Positions 41,283 through 49,802 of a DNA stretch of 64,000 bases are shown here, piece after piece. The DNA comes from JAWLEP01 sp964553045 (GTDB taxonomy: Bacteria; Fermentibacterota; Fermentibacteria; Fermentibacterales; JCC-6). Within the stretch, counting starts at the first letter, position 1, and the number at the start of each line of letters is the position of its first letter. Below the pieces are notes generated by a model, which was not told the origin of the DNA, made no database searches, and saw nothing but the letters and a program-made list of their open reading frames with translations. A program made the position numbers and the translations under genes. The stretch spans positions 62,001 through 126,000 of the forward strand of contig CAZKJG010000001.1 of assembly GCA_964553045.1 (NCBI GenBank), written 5' to 3'.

Positions 41283-43613
41283 ATGATACCCGGACTCCGC
41301 CTCGACAGCCGAACCCTGCGTACAGGAATCAAGGGCCTCCTGGAGCTCGCGGTGCTCCCGGGGGCCCTTTCTGCAACGGAAGCTGCGGACCTGCAGACCA
41401 GGGCGCGGCTGCACAGGCGCTACCAGAGAAGGCTCTGCGAGAGGGGAGCCCGGAGCGAGGTGCCGCTGAAGATGGAGCTTCGGCGGGATGGCATTCGCCT
41501 CCTCATCTCCGGCAGGGCCGACGTCGTGGAGGAAAACGGCGGAAGCGTTGTCGTCACGGAGGTGAAGACCACCTCACGGCCTCCGGAGAGCCCCCTGCAC
41601 AGCCGGCCGCGACATGCCCTTCAGCTGATATTCTACGCCAGGGCCGTGGCCCGATCGACCGGCCGCCCCGTCTCCGCCCGGCTGTGCTACATACCCGCCG
41701 ACCCCGAGAGCGCCCGCGAACCGGCCGTGAGGGAGATCGACGCGTTCGACAGCGGCTCCGAGCAGCTATGGGAGATGGCCCTGCGGCAGATATGCTCCAG
41801 GCTCGGCGACTACCTCGACCGCAGGGAGGGGCTTCTCGCCGGGCTGCAGGAACATGCCTTCCCCTACGCCGAGCCCAGGCCCGGACAGCGGGAGATGATG
41901 CGGGAGGTGGCGGGCACAGTGCGGTCCGGAGGAAGGCTGATGCTGCAGGCCCCCACCGGTTCGGGCAAGACGGCGGCCGTTCTCGCCGGAGCCATTCCGG
42001 CGGCGTTCGGCCGCGGCCACCGCCTATTCTTCCTGACATCGAAGAACACCCAGAAGCGAATAGTCAGGGACACGGTGGCGACCCTGCGGGAAGGGGGTAC
42101 AGACATTCGGGCCATCTTCCTCCGTTCCCGGGAGTCGGCGTGTCCGCGCAGCCTGCCGGTATGCCTGCCCGAACGCTGCCCCTACGCCGAGGACTTCGGG
42201 GCCCGTCTGCTGCGGGGCGGTCTGGTGGAGGCCCTTCTGAACCGCGGCCTCGTGGACTCCCGCGCGGTTGAGAAGACGGCGGAGGAGTCCGGAGTGTGTC
42301 CCTTCGAGCTGGCCCTCGCGGTCTCACGGTGGTGCGAGCTGGTGGTCTGCGACTGCAACTACGTCTACGACCCCCACGTGCGCCTCAGAAGGTACCTGGA
42401 GGAGCCCTCCGCAGCCTCGCTGTGCGCGGTTCTCGTGGACGAGGCGTCCAACCTTCCCGACCGCGCCCGGGGCTACTGGTCCCCCGAGGTGAGGAACAGC
42501 TGGATCGAGCGGGCCGGCGTCCGACACGGCAGTCTGGACGGCATGCAGGCGGTGCTCGACCCATGGCGAAGGCTGATGGCGGGCCTGGGAGCGGGCAACG
42601 GGCTCTTTCGAGCCGAAGAGGGCGACGTCACCGGCGAGGTGGAGCTGCCCCGGCCGTCCCCCGCCTGGACGGACGTCATGTCCGCGGTGGAGGAACCCTC
42701 CCGCCCCCTGCTGGACCTCTACCGTTCCGTGAGGGACATGGAGCTGCTGAACCCTGCGGACGATCCCAGGTACCGGCTCTTCCTCTTTCGCACCAATGAA
42801 GACCTGGCCCTGCAGTGGTTCTGCGCCGACCCATCGGAGATGCTGGCCGATCTGCAGGACAGGCTCGGATCGGTGGTGGCCTTTTCCGCCACCCTCTCCC
42901 CCGCGACCCATTTCCGCCGTGAGCTGGGCTTGCCGGAGGCGCCGATTCTGGAGACGGGCTATCCCTTTCCGCGGAAGAACCTGGGGCTCTGGATAGACCC
43001 CTCGGTGGACACCCGCTACCGGGCTCGCGGCCGCAGCCTGCCCCTGCTGGTCCGTCGGCTGAAGGCCGTATACCGGGCAGCGCCCGGAACCTACCTTGTC
43101 TACTTCCCCTCGTACGCCTACGCGGATGCGGCGGCGAGGGCGCTGCAGCAAGCGGGCCTGCCGCTGTTCAGACAGAGGAGAGGAATGGACCGCGAGGAGA
43201 GGACGGAGCTCTTCGGGAGGATAGCCTCCGGCCGGGGACTGGCCCTGCTGGTCAGCGGCGGAGTATTCGCGGAGGGAGTGGAGTTCGAAGCCGGGGCCAT
43301 TCGGGGAGCGATAGTGGTGGGCCCGTCGCTGCCGGCGATCTCGCCCCGCAGGAGCTTCATGAGGCGCTGGTTCGACTCGCTGGGTGAGAACGGCTTCGAG
43401 AAGGCCTTCCTCGCGCCGGGCATGGCCCGGGCGGTCCAGGCGGCGGGAAGGGTAGTCAGAAGCCGCGGACAGAGGGGCACGGTCATGCTGCTGGGCGAGC
43501 GCTTCACCCGTCCGCGTTCCCTGCGCCTGATGCCCTCTTACTGGTTCGGCGACGGAGGCATTCCCAGGCTGTCCCCGGGAATGGCGGAGCTGCTGGATTT
43601 CTGGACTGAATAG
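41283..43613 (+). CDS. PD-(D/E)XK nuclease fused to XPD/DinG-family Fe-S helicase
   Basis: 776 residues. Residues 55-100 hold a nuclease core: E59, D80 in ISGRADVV, and E93-x-K95 in VTEVKTT. A superfamily 2 Rad3/XPD-type helicase follows: Walker A APTGSGKTAAV (K229); four cysteines (ESACPRSLPVCLPERCPYA and SGVCPFEL) for an Fe-S cluster; CDCNYVYDP; VDEASNLP as Walker B with DEAS replacing DEAH; VAFSATLSP; and motif VI QAAGRVVRS. Likely a DNA repair or processing enzyme that unwinds and cuts DNA. It stands alone on the plus strand; the ATG lacks a strong ribosome site. Confidence 0.88.
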   Translation: MIPGLRLDSRTLRTGIKGLLELAVLPGALSATEAADLQTRARLHRRYQRRLCERGARSEVPLKMELRRDGIRLLISGRADVVEENGGSVVVTEVKTTSRPPESPLHSRPRHALQLIFYARAVARSTGRPVSARLCYIPADPESAREPAVREIDAFDSGSEQLWEMALRQICSRLGDYLDRREGLLAGLQEHAFPYAEPRPGQREMMREVAGTVRSGGRLMLQAPTGSGKTAAVLAGAIPAAFGRGHRLFFLTSKNTQKRIVRDTVATLREGGTDIRAIFLRSRESACPRSLPVCLPERCPYAEDFGARLLRGGLVEALLNRGLVDSRAVEKTAEESGVCPFELALAVSRWCELVVCDCNYVYDPHVRLRRYLEEPSAASLCAVLVDEASNLPDRARGYWSPEVRNSWIERAGVRHGSLDGMQAVLDPWRRLMAGLGAGNGLFRAEEGDVTGEVELPRPSPAWTDVMSAVEEPSRPLLDLYRSVRDMELLNPADDPRYRLFLFRTNEDLALQWFCADPSEMLADLQDRLGSVVAFSATLSPATHFRRELGLPEAPILETGYPFPRKNLGLWIDPSVDTRYRARGRSLPLLVRRLKAVYRAAPGTYLVYFPSYAYADAAARALQQAGLPLFRQRRGMDREERTELFGRIASGRGLALLVSGGVFAEGVEFEAGAIRGAIVVGPSLPAISPRRSFMRRWFDSLGENGFEKAFLAPGMARAVQAAGRVVRSRGQRGTVMLLGERFTRPRSLRLMPSYWFGDGGIPRLSPGMAELLDFWTE

Positions 43614-43617
43614 AGAA

Positions 43618-43641
43618 GGGGCGGCCCGTTCGGACCGCCCC
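43618..43641. terminator. Bidirectional hairpin between helicase and acidic lipoprotein genes
   Basis: GGGGCGG ... CCGCCCC with a GTTC loop and one internal mismatch. It lies between two converging genes (stops at 43613 and 43668) and can serve both. Confidence 0.6.
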
Positions 43642-43667
43642 TGATTCAATCAGCTGAAGAGCCGGGG

Positions 43668-44069
43668 TTACTCGGTCTGCGGCCCATCCTCCTCGAGGGT
43701 CTCCTCCTCGGGGGCCTCTTCCTCGGCGCCCTCGGCGGATTCCTCGACCTCCTCGGCGGCCTCCTCTACGACCTCGGCGCCTTCCTCGACTGCCCCGGCG
43801 CCGGCCTCCTCGGCGGCTTCCTCGGCCTCTTCCATGGTCTCCTCAACCTCTTCCATGGCCTCCTCGGCCTCTTCACCAGAAGCCTCCATGGCCTCTTCGG
43901 CGGCCTCCTCGGCCTCTTCCATGGCCTCTTCGGCCTCTTCCACGGCCTCCTCGGCCTGCTCGGTGGCTTCCTCGGTGGCCTCCTCGGCGCCCTCGGTGCC
44001 CTGCTCGCCGCAGGCCATGCCGAAGAACGCGATGGAGACGGCCATGATTACAAGGAAGAACGCCCTCAT
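43668..44069 (-). CDS. Small polyanionic Glu/Ala-repeat lipoprotein
   Basis: 133 residues. Signal peptide with lipobox (AVSIAFFGMACGE). Almost the whole mature part is EEA/EEAMEE/EEVEE repeats, with no Lys or Arg after the cysteine, so it is strongly negatively charged and likely a long helix or coiled coil. A strong SD (GGAAAGGGG) precedes the ATG. Function unknown; it could be an outer-membrane spacer or a cation buffer at the surface. The repetitive coding DNA (TCCTCGGCC units on the plus strand) follows from the protein repeat. Confidence 0.75.
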   Translation of the reverse strand: MRAFFLVIMAVSIAFFGMACGEQGTEGAEEATEEATEQAEEAVEEAEEAMEEAEEAAEEAMEASGEEAEEAMEEVEETMEEAEEAAEEAGAGAVEEGAEVVEEAAEEVEESAEGAEEEAPEEETLEEDGPQTE

Positions 44070-44189
44070 AGTATACCCCTTTCCGTCCGTGAAGTACGGT
44101 TTACGTGCTACATTACTGTCTATCTCGAATCAACCCCTGCATCGAGTCAACATTATCCGAAATCCCTCTCATGGTGTCAAGAGACATGA

Positions 44190-45095
44190 TCAGGAGTTGT
44201 CGGTCCGCAATCGAATGGAGTTTCGGAAATGGAGCTTGGCGGCGCGACGCAGCACTTCGACCCCATGTATGGCCACCAGCTCGGCGGCCGCACGGTCCGC
44301 CGCCCTCCCCGCTCCCGGGGGCAGGTCCACCGCCAGCTCAGTCGAAAGCGCGGCCAGGCCGTCCATGTACGCCTGCCGGGCTATGATGGATGCGGCGGCC
44401 ACCGCGGGGTTGCGTTCCCCCCGCACCGCCATAATGAGGGGAGGGGCGTCTTCAGGCAGATGCCTGCGAAGGCGGGAGGCCCTGCAGAAGCGGTCGACGA
44501 TCAGCTCCTCCGCGGGGCATCCCCGGTCAAGCAGGGCCGCGATGGCTCTGCCGTGCATGGAGGCCAGCAGGTCGTGGCTGTTGCCCCCCCTGCTCTTCCA
44601 GCTCTCCATGAGGCGGTTGTACTCCTCCGGTTCGGCCATCTCGACGTGGTAGGGAAACATGCCGGATTCCATGACGTCCGCGGCGACACTGCGAACCGCC
44701 TCCCTGGACATGCCCTTGGAGTCCCGCGCGCCCAGGCGGCGGAGAATCCTCTCCCGTCCGCTGCCGCAGCAGAGGGCGCATACGGTCATACCGCCCAGGA
44801 AGTCGCCCTTGCCGGCCTCGTCCGATCCGATCCACGAGCCCGATGGGAGCGGCTCGGAAACCGCCTCCTGAGCCTCTTCCACCAGCCGCGGGCTTCCTCC
44901 TGCGCCCACCAGGCTGATCCCCTTCTTCTTCGAGTGGTAGACGTTCACCCGGCAGGACAGGCCTTCGCGGTGCAGGCGCAATTGGATCCCGTAGGGCAGG
45001 TCACGCAGCCTGACAGGGTCCAGTCCGGCGGAGGAAAGGGCCTCAACGGCCCGATCCAAAGCGCCGGGGGAGTCTCTCCCGCTACTGCTGCTCAA
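44190..45095 (-). CDS. rnhC: Ribonuclease HIII
   Basis: 301 residues. An N-terminal TBP-like substrate-binding domain (about 20-85) precedes the RNase H domain, which opens with WIGSDEAGKGDFLGGM (the DE pair of the active site) and later has ARDSKGMSREAVRS, LIVDRFC and NPAVAAASIIARQAY. It degrades RNA in RNA-DNA hybrids. It starts at TTG 45095 behind GGGAAGAG, overlapping the DUF3108 gene by 14 bases. RNase HIII is less common than HII in such lineages. Confidence 0.92.
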   Translation of the reverse strand: MSSSSGRDSPGALDRAVEALSSAGLDPVRLRDLPYGIQLRLHREGLSCRVNVYHSKKKGISLVGAGGSPRLVEEAQEAVSEPLPSGSWIGSDEAGKGDFLGGMTVCALCCGSGRERILRRLGARDSKGMSREAVRSVAADVMESGMFPYHVEMAEPEEYNRLMESWKSRGGNSHDLLASMHGRAIAALLDRGCPAEELIVDRFCRASRLRRHLPEDAPPLIMAVRGERNPAVAAASIIARQAYMDGLAALSTELAVDLPPGAGRAADRAAAELVAIHGVEVLRRAAKLHFRNSIRLRTDNS

Positions 45096-45939
45096 CCGGC
45101 TCTTCCCGCGGCGGGAAGGGGTTCTCCAGCTCCAGCGGCTCCCCGGGCGAGTACTCGCGCAGCAGGCAGGCGATCTCCCCTATCACGATGGCGCTGCGCA
45201 TGAGAACCGGCATGTGCCGGGTGTCATCGGTGAGCCAGACGAAGAGCTCGCCCTGCTGGTCGAAGATGGCCTCCGACCGGAGCACCGGCTGAACCTTCAC
45301 ACACGTGAACTCCCCGGCGGGAACCCGGATATCCTCGCGCTTCAACACCTTAACCAGAAGCGGGTAGTTGTCGTTGTCGGCGTGCGTATCGATCTCGTAG
45401 GTCTCGCCCACCTCCAGCGGCAGGGTCCGGGAGTAGTACAGCGAGCTCAGTACGTCCAGGGCATGGGGCGGGATCTCGGAGTACACCAGGGCGCTGTCGT
45501 TCTCGTCAGGGTAGTGGGCGTACCCCTCCTCCTGGTGGAAGAAGACCTCTTCGCTGTGGCTGTAGTCGCCCTCGTTGAGGTCCTTCGCGAACCACAGCGT
45601 ATGCAGCTGGTAGATGTCCATCAGCGCCTCGTTGACGTCCTCCACCCGGAAGAACGAGCTGAAGGCGCCGCTGGAGCGGGCGGTGGCCGTTATACTGTAG
45701 GCCGAGTGGCCCCGGTGCTGCTCCGGGCCGGTGACCTCCATGGTGGCCGTCCCGGCCCTGACGATCCCGTACTCGACGCTGAATACCAGCCTCTCCCCAG
45801 GCCCGAAAGCGCTGTTCTCCACGAACCTGGGCTCGTAGGGGGGCCAGCCCTCTTCGGCCACGGAGTCCGGCTCTGTCTGGGCGTTAGCCGCCGAAGCCAG
45901 CACCAGAAGCAACACGGCCGCAATCGGTTCCGTCTTCAC
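45082..45939 (-). CDS. Secreted DUF3108 protein
   Basis: 285 residues. Signal peptide (VKTEPIAAVLLLVLASAANA); mature part matches the DUF3108 pattern: GERLVFSVEYGIVRAGTATMEV, FFRVEDVNEALMD, then VPAGEFTCVKVQP and VWLTDDTRHMPVLMRS near the end. Probably a periplasmic or outer-membrane beta-sheet protein of unknown role. GTG at 45939 begins the signal peptide behind AGGAGAGGG; the open frame starts further upstream but that portion is not signal-like. Overlaps RNase HIII at its end. Confidence 0.82.
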   Translation of the reverse strand: MKTEPIAAVLLLVLASAANAQTEPDSVAEEGWPPYEPRFVENSAFGPGERLVFSVEYGIVRAGTATMEVTGPEQHRGHSAYSITATARSSGAFSSFFRVEDVNEALMDIYQLHTLWFAKDLNEGDYSHSEEVFFHQEEGYAHYPDENDSALVYSEIPPHALDVLSSLYYSRTLPLEVGETYEIDTHADNDNYPLLVKVLKREDIRVPAGEFTCVKVQPVLRSEAIFDQQGELFVWLTDDTRHMPVLMRSAIVIGEIACLLREYSPGEPLELENPFPPREEPVEQQ

Positions 45940-46139
45940 TCGAAGAGTCCCTCTCCTGCCGGGGCCCGGAGGCCCTGTCCATGCATGCTCGATCACGCTC
46001 TCCTGTGATACCCGTGCTCAGCCATGCTGTTCCATCGCCGGCCCGTCAAGGAGGCGGTAGCGGGTTGACGCCGGCCGGCGGCTCCGACCTGTTAGTGCCC
46101 GCCGGGCTCTTGAGGGTAAGATAATGCGGAAGGAGAGGC

Positions 46140-47303
46140 ATGAAGAGGGCGGTACCGTCGACCAGGATGAAGAGCATTGAGATGCCCCCCATCGCCGCCA
46201 TCATGGACCGGGTCCGCACCATGAGATCCAGCGGCGAGACCGTCTATCCAATGGCCCAGGCGGTCCCGTGGTACCCGCCTCCGCGCGAGGCCCTGCAGGC
46301 CCTCGCAGGCAGGCTCTTCGATCTTACCACCAGCGGCTATGGGCCCGACCCGGGGCTGGAGGGCCCCCGCAGGGCCCTGGCCGATGACTTCGCACGAAGG
46401 AGGGGCATCGATCTCAACCCGCTGGACGAGCTGCATCTCACCTGCGGGGCCAGCCAGGCCTTTCTGGGAGCGCTCATGGCCTGTACCGACCCGGGTGACA
46501 GCGTAGTGGTGCTGGAGCCCTACTACTTCGATCACGTCTTCGCCGTTCAGTTCGGCGCCCTGGAGACCGTCTCGGTGCCCATGCGACAGACCGACGGCTG
46601 GGAGCTGCCCAGGGAACGCCTGTCCGAGCGGATCCCGGGCGCGGCCGGACTCGTGCTGGTCAACCCCGGCAACCCCACCGGCTGCGTCCTGGACGAGGAG
46701 GAGCTCAGGTGGCTGACCGACCTTACCGCCGGGCACGGCTGCCACTTGATCGTGGACGAGACCTACGAGCGGTTCAACTTCGACGGCTCCGGCTGGCACC
46801 CCTGGGGTGAGGACCGGCCCGAACACGTAATCACCTTCGGCAGCTTCTCCAAGAGCTTCGGCATGCCCGGATGGCGACTGGGCTACATGTTCGGGGACGC
46901 GGAACTGATGGAGCAGGCCCTGAAGGTCCAGGACTCCGTCGTTATCTGTCCTCCCACGCCATCGCAGCTGGTTCTGGAGCGGGCCCTGCAGCTCGACGGA
47001 TGGGTGGAGGAGCGCGCCCGGGGAGTCCTGCGGCGGCGCGAGCTGTGCCGGCAGGCGCTGCAGGCCTGCTCCGGGCTGAGCTGGCGGCGGGCCGGGGGCG
47101 GATTCTTCACCCTGGCGGCCATAGACTCCGGAGCCCCCTCCAGGGAGGTATGCCTGCAGCTGCTAGACCTGTACGGCCTGGCCACCATCCCCGGCGCCGC
47201 CTTCGGCCCCGCCGGCGAGGGCCATATCCGCATAAGCTTCGGCTGCCTGCCGGACGAACAGATCGCGCCTGCGATGGAGGCCCTCTCCTCCGTCCGCCTC
47301 TAG
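46140..47303 (+). CDS. Class I/II pyridoxal-phosphate aminotransferase
   Basis: 387 residues. LTCGASQAFLGALMACTD, VVLEPYYFDHVFAV, LVNPGNPTGCVLDEEEL, VDETYERF and FGSFSKSFGMPGWRLGYM (PLP lysine) are aspartate-aminotransferase-fold motifs. The amino-acid substrate cannot be read from the sequence. ATG at 46140 follows AAGGAGAGG. Its stop (47301-47303) lies eight bases before a long inverted-repeat element. It diverges from the DUF3108 gene. Confidence 0.88.
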   Translation: MKRAVPSTRMKSIEMPPIAAIMDRVRTMRSSGETVYPMAQAVPWYPPPREALQALAGRLFDLTTSGYGPDPGLEGPRRALADDFARRRGIDLNPLDELHLTCGASQAFLGALMACTDPGDSVVVLEPYYFDHVFAVQFGALETVSVPMRQTDGWELPRERLSERIPGAAGLVLVNPGNPTGCVLDEEELRWLTDLTAGHGCHLIVDETYERFNFDGSGWHPWGEDRPEHVITFGSFSKSFGMPGWRLGYMFGDAELMEQALKVQDSVVICPPTPSQLVLERALQLDGWVEERARGVLRRRELCRQALQACSGLSWRRAGGGFFTLAAIDSGAPSREVCLQLLDLYGLATIPGAAFGPAGEGHIRISFGCLPDEQIAPAMEALSSVRL

Positions 47304-47311
47304 ATCGGCAT

Positions 47312-47444
47312 CCGATCAGTGTCAGACGTTAACTAGTTAACCTATTGCGAGAGCCCACCTCAGGATTGTATAAACGCAGGTATATGTGTTGTATAATCGC
47401 TCGATAACGAAAAGGTTAACTAGTTAACGTCTGACACTGATCGG
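47312..47444. repeat. MITE/REP-like element with perfect 32-bp terminal inverted repeats
   Basis: Left arm 47312-47343 and right arm 47413-47444 are exact reverse complements over 32 bases; each contains GTGTCAGAC next to the palindrome GTTAACTAGTTAAC. The 69-base interior is A+T-richer than the genome and has TTGTATAA and TGTATAATC. The right arm overlaps the 3' end of the DUF4416 gene, whose final seven codons and TAG lie in it. No transposase is encoded. Resembles a non-autonomous mobile element or REP pair (inference). Confidence 0.8.
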
Positions 47445-47944
47445 AGCAGGCGACGGGCGCGGTACATGAAATCATCGAAGCGGCCGTCGCGGAAGTCAGG
47501 GAAGCTGTGGTCCGGCGCGCTGAAGGCGCCGTGGCCGTAGCGGAGGCAGGTGTGGGCCCAGACCCCGCGGCCCATGTAGATCTTGTCGGGCGCCTCCTTG
47601 AAGGAGGCCAGCACCAGCTTGCCGAAGTCCAGGTAGCCGGGGTCCAGGTTGGCCGTCCGCCTTCCCTCCTCCGACATCTCCTCCTCGATGGAGGCGCACT
47701 CCAGCTTCCAGTCCACAAGCCTGTCGGGCGCTACCGGCTCCGCGAAGGCCAGCCATACCCGGCGCAGGCCACACCCCATCTCCGGCCGGTAGTAGTCGGA
47801 CATGTCGAAGGCGTAGGGGTCGGAGCGGAGGGCCGGAGGCCCGAATACCTCCTCCAGCCTCCTCAAGGACTCCTCCAGCCTGTCCTCTGCGCTGTAGAGC
47901 ACGCTCACCATCAACACCGCCGGACGGGCCTCGGTCAACGCCAT
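47420..47944 (-). CDS. DUF4416 family protein, C-terminus encoded by the inverted repeat
   Basis: 174 residues. The family pattern is clear: PAVLMVSVLYS, FDMSDYYRPEMGCGLRRVWLAF, DWKLECASIEEEM, NLDPGYLDFGKLVLASFKEA and IYMGRGVWAHTCLRYGHGAF, then FSAPDHSFPDFRD. Function unknown. The last residues RSVSDVN and the stop fall inside the repeat at 47413-47444, so the original C-terminus was probably replaced. ATG start overlaps the NAT-like gene by ten bases. Confidence 0.85.
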   Translation of the reverse strand: MALTEARPAVLMVSVLYSAEDRLEESLRRLEEVFGPPALRSDPYAFDMSDYYRPEMGCGLRRVWLAFAEPVAPDRLVDWKLECASIEEEMSEEGRRTANLDPGYLDFGKLVLASFKEAPDKIYMGRGVWAHTCLRYGHGAFSAPDHSFPDFRDGRFDDFMYRARRLLRSVSDVN

Positions 47945-48738
47945 TCCCCCCTGGTGCGCCGGAGCTCCTTCCAGGCCCTTCCCGCCAGGTCGCCGTCCAG
48001 CCCGAAGGTCTCGAAGACCGCCTCGGCATAGCTTCCGGACAGCTTGCGGTTGTAGCCGGAATCGCCCTCCAACACCCGCAGGTTGCCGTTGTGCGCGTAG
48101 AGACGGCCGTTCTCGGTCAGCCTGCTGAGATGCAGGCCGTTCATCCCCGTTGCATGGAAGGACCGCCGCCAGTGAAGCTCGAACTCTTCAGACGTCACCG
48201 CTGCCGCCTTCAGACGGTAGCGCCAGCGCTCGGTTCCCCCCCTCCCCCTGACGGTATGCATGTCCCAGCCTCCCCTGCCGTCGGGTACGTAACGGAAGAC
48301 CTGCCCCGCCGCAGAGGTCTCCACGGCCCCGTCCGCAGACAGCGGCACCGGAACGGGCACCAGGTAGCCCGGGTCCATCAGCACCGGGCCGTCGTCCCGC
48401 TCCACAACCAGCGCGCAGTGTATGTCGGGTCCGTGGGACATGTCGGCCATTACCGGCCGACAGCGGTAGCCGCATCTCTCCAGAACGTCCTGAAGAGCCC
48501 GGGTAAGTGAGAAGCAGGTGCCGCCGGCCCCCAGGGATGCGTGCTCCTCGAAAACCCGCCGCGGCATGCGCAGCCTCTCCGGGCCCTCGGGGTCCTGTGC
48601 CCTGACCAGGTACTTGGTTAGGTTCTCCCACGGAATGCGCGAGAAGGCTCCGGCCAGCTCCCCCAGGGATGCCAGCCCGTGCGGGCCCGGGGAGAGGCCG
48701 AAGTGGTCCAGGAACACCTCCGCGGCGGGTCTGTCCAC
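47935..48738 (-). CDS. Arylamine N-acetyltransferase-like protein
   Basis: 267 residues. IPWENLTKY fits the NAT N-terminus, and the Cys-His-Asp triad is readable as C75 (GAGGTCFSLTRAL), H107 (DIHCALVV) and D122 (LMDPGYLVP). It would transfer acyl groups from a CoA donor to amines, or act as a related transglutaminase-fold enzyme. The C-terminal half (TGMNGLHLSRLTENGR, YAEAVFETFGL) agrees with NAT folds. GTG start at 48738 behind AAGGAGTG. Translationally coupled to the DUF4416 gene. Confidence 0.8.
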   Translation of the reverse strand: MDRPAAEVFLDHFGLSPGPHGLASLGELAGAFSRIPWENLTKYLVRAQDPEGPERLRMPRRVFEEHASLGAGGTCFSLTRALQDVLERCGYRCRPVMADMSHGPDIHCALVVERDDGPVLMDPGYLVPVPVPLSADGAVETSAAGQVFRYVPDGRGGWDMHTVRGRGGTERWRYRLKAAAVTSEEFELHWRRSFHATGMNGLHLSRLTENGRLYAHNGNLRVLEGDSGYNRKLSGSYAEAVFETFGLDGDLAGRAWKELRRTRGEWR

Positions 48739-48789
48739 GACTCACTCCTTCACGCTGCAAGCCTCGGCGGGCGAGAGGGTTGGATTCTA

Positions 48790-49761
48790 ATGGCGACGGA
48801 GAGGTACCGCAAGCTCTCGACCTTCTACCGGCAGGTCTTCGGCGGCCGGGTACACAAGGTGGGGATCAGGGGCGGGTTCGACTGTCCCAACCGCGACGGC
48901 AGGCTCTCCCGGGAAGGATGCACCTTCTGCGACCCGGAGGCGCCCCTTCCCCCCGGCACCCATTCCGGAATGTCCCCGACCGAACAGCTTCGGGCCGGCA
49001 CGGATTTCGTGAGGACCCGCTACGGAGCCGAGATGTTCATCGCCTACTTCCAGGACCGAACCGCCACATACGGAAACCCCGAGAGACTGGAGGAGCTGTG
49101 CTCGGCCGCCGTCTCCTTTCCCGGGGTGGTGGGGCTGTCGCTGGGCACCAGGCCCGACTGCCTTCCAGTACCCGTTCTCGATATGCTCAGTCGACTGTCG
49201 CACAGAACGTTCCTTGAGGTGGAGCTGGGGGTGCAGACCGCCTGCGACACCACACTGCGCCGTATCAATCGCGGCCACGACTCGGCGGCGACCAGGAGGG
49301 CGTTTCGATCACTTGCCGAGAGGGGTATTCGGGCTTCGGCCCACGTAATACTGGGCCTGCCCGGGGAGGGAGCCGGCCAGTCGGAGGCCACCGCCGCCCT
49401 GCTGAGGGCCGAAGGCGCCCGAGGTGTGAAGCTGCACAACCTGCACGTGCTGAGGGCCACCGCCCTGGAGAGACTCTACGGCGACGGCGAGGTACACCCT
49501 CCTGCGATGGATGAGTACGCGGATATGGCCGTCCGTTTTCTGGAGCGCATCCCCCCGGATATTGTGGTCCAGCGCCTGGTGGGGGACGCTGCCCGGGAAT
49601 ACTTGGTGGCCCCGGCATGGATGACCGAAAAGCACCGGGCCGTCCGGCGAATACGAGAACTCCTCGAAGAGCGGAGCACCTGGCAGGGCCGGGCGCTGGG
49701 CGCTGCCCTGGAGGACGTATCCCGCCCCGCGGTCTTGGCGGCCGGGCCCGGCAGCCCTTAG
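48790..49761 (+). CDS. TIGR01212-family (YhcC-like) radical SAM protein
   Basis: 323 residues. Starts ERYRKLSTFYRQVFGGRVHK; the Fe-S cysteines lie in FDCPNRDGRLSREGCTFCD, with unusually wide spacing before CxxC as in this family. LSLGTRPDCLP, LGVQTACDTTLRRINRGH and HVILGLPGEG follow. It is an Elp3-like radical SAM fold; its substrate is unknown although a tRNA-linked role has been proposed for relatives. ATG at 48790 follows GAGAGGG at wide spacing. asnS follows 41 bases later. Confidence 0.9.
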   Translation: MATERYRKLSTFYRQVFGGRVHKVGIRGGFDCPNRDGRLSREGCTFCDPEAPLPPGTHSGMSPTEQLRAGTDFVRTRYGAEMFIAYFQDRTATYGNPERLEELCSAAVSFPGVVGLSLGTRPDCLPVPVLDMLSRLSHRTFLEVELGVQTACDTTLRRINRGHDSAATRRAFRSLAERGIRASAHVILGLPGEGAGQSEATAALLRAEGARGVKLHNLHVLRATALERLYGDGEVHPPAMDEYADMAVRFLERIPPDIVVQRLVGDAAREYLVAPAWMTEKHRAVRRIRELLEERSTWQGRALGAALEDVSRPAVLAAGPGSP

Positions 49762-49802
49762 ATTCCCATTCCCGGATTTTCCCACGTCACAGGAGGTGCG
49801 AT

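Noticed and set aside
43780..43990. Short repeated DNA units (TCCTCGGCC/TCTTCCATGG) suggesting a CRISPR or tandem repeat
   Set aside because: Unit spacing is irregular and in frame with the Glu/Ala repeats of the lipoprotein; no spacers or cas genes.
46020..46139. Possible riboswitch upstream of the aminotransferase
   Set aside because: No conserved core of SAM, lysine, glycine or other known riboswitch class could be recognised; only an imperfect hairpin.
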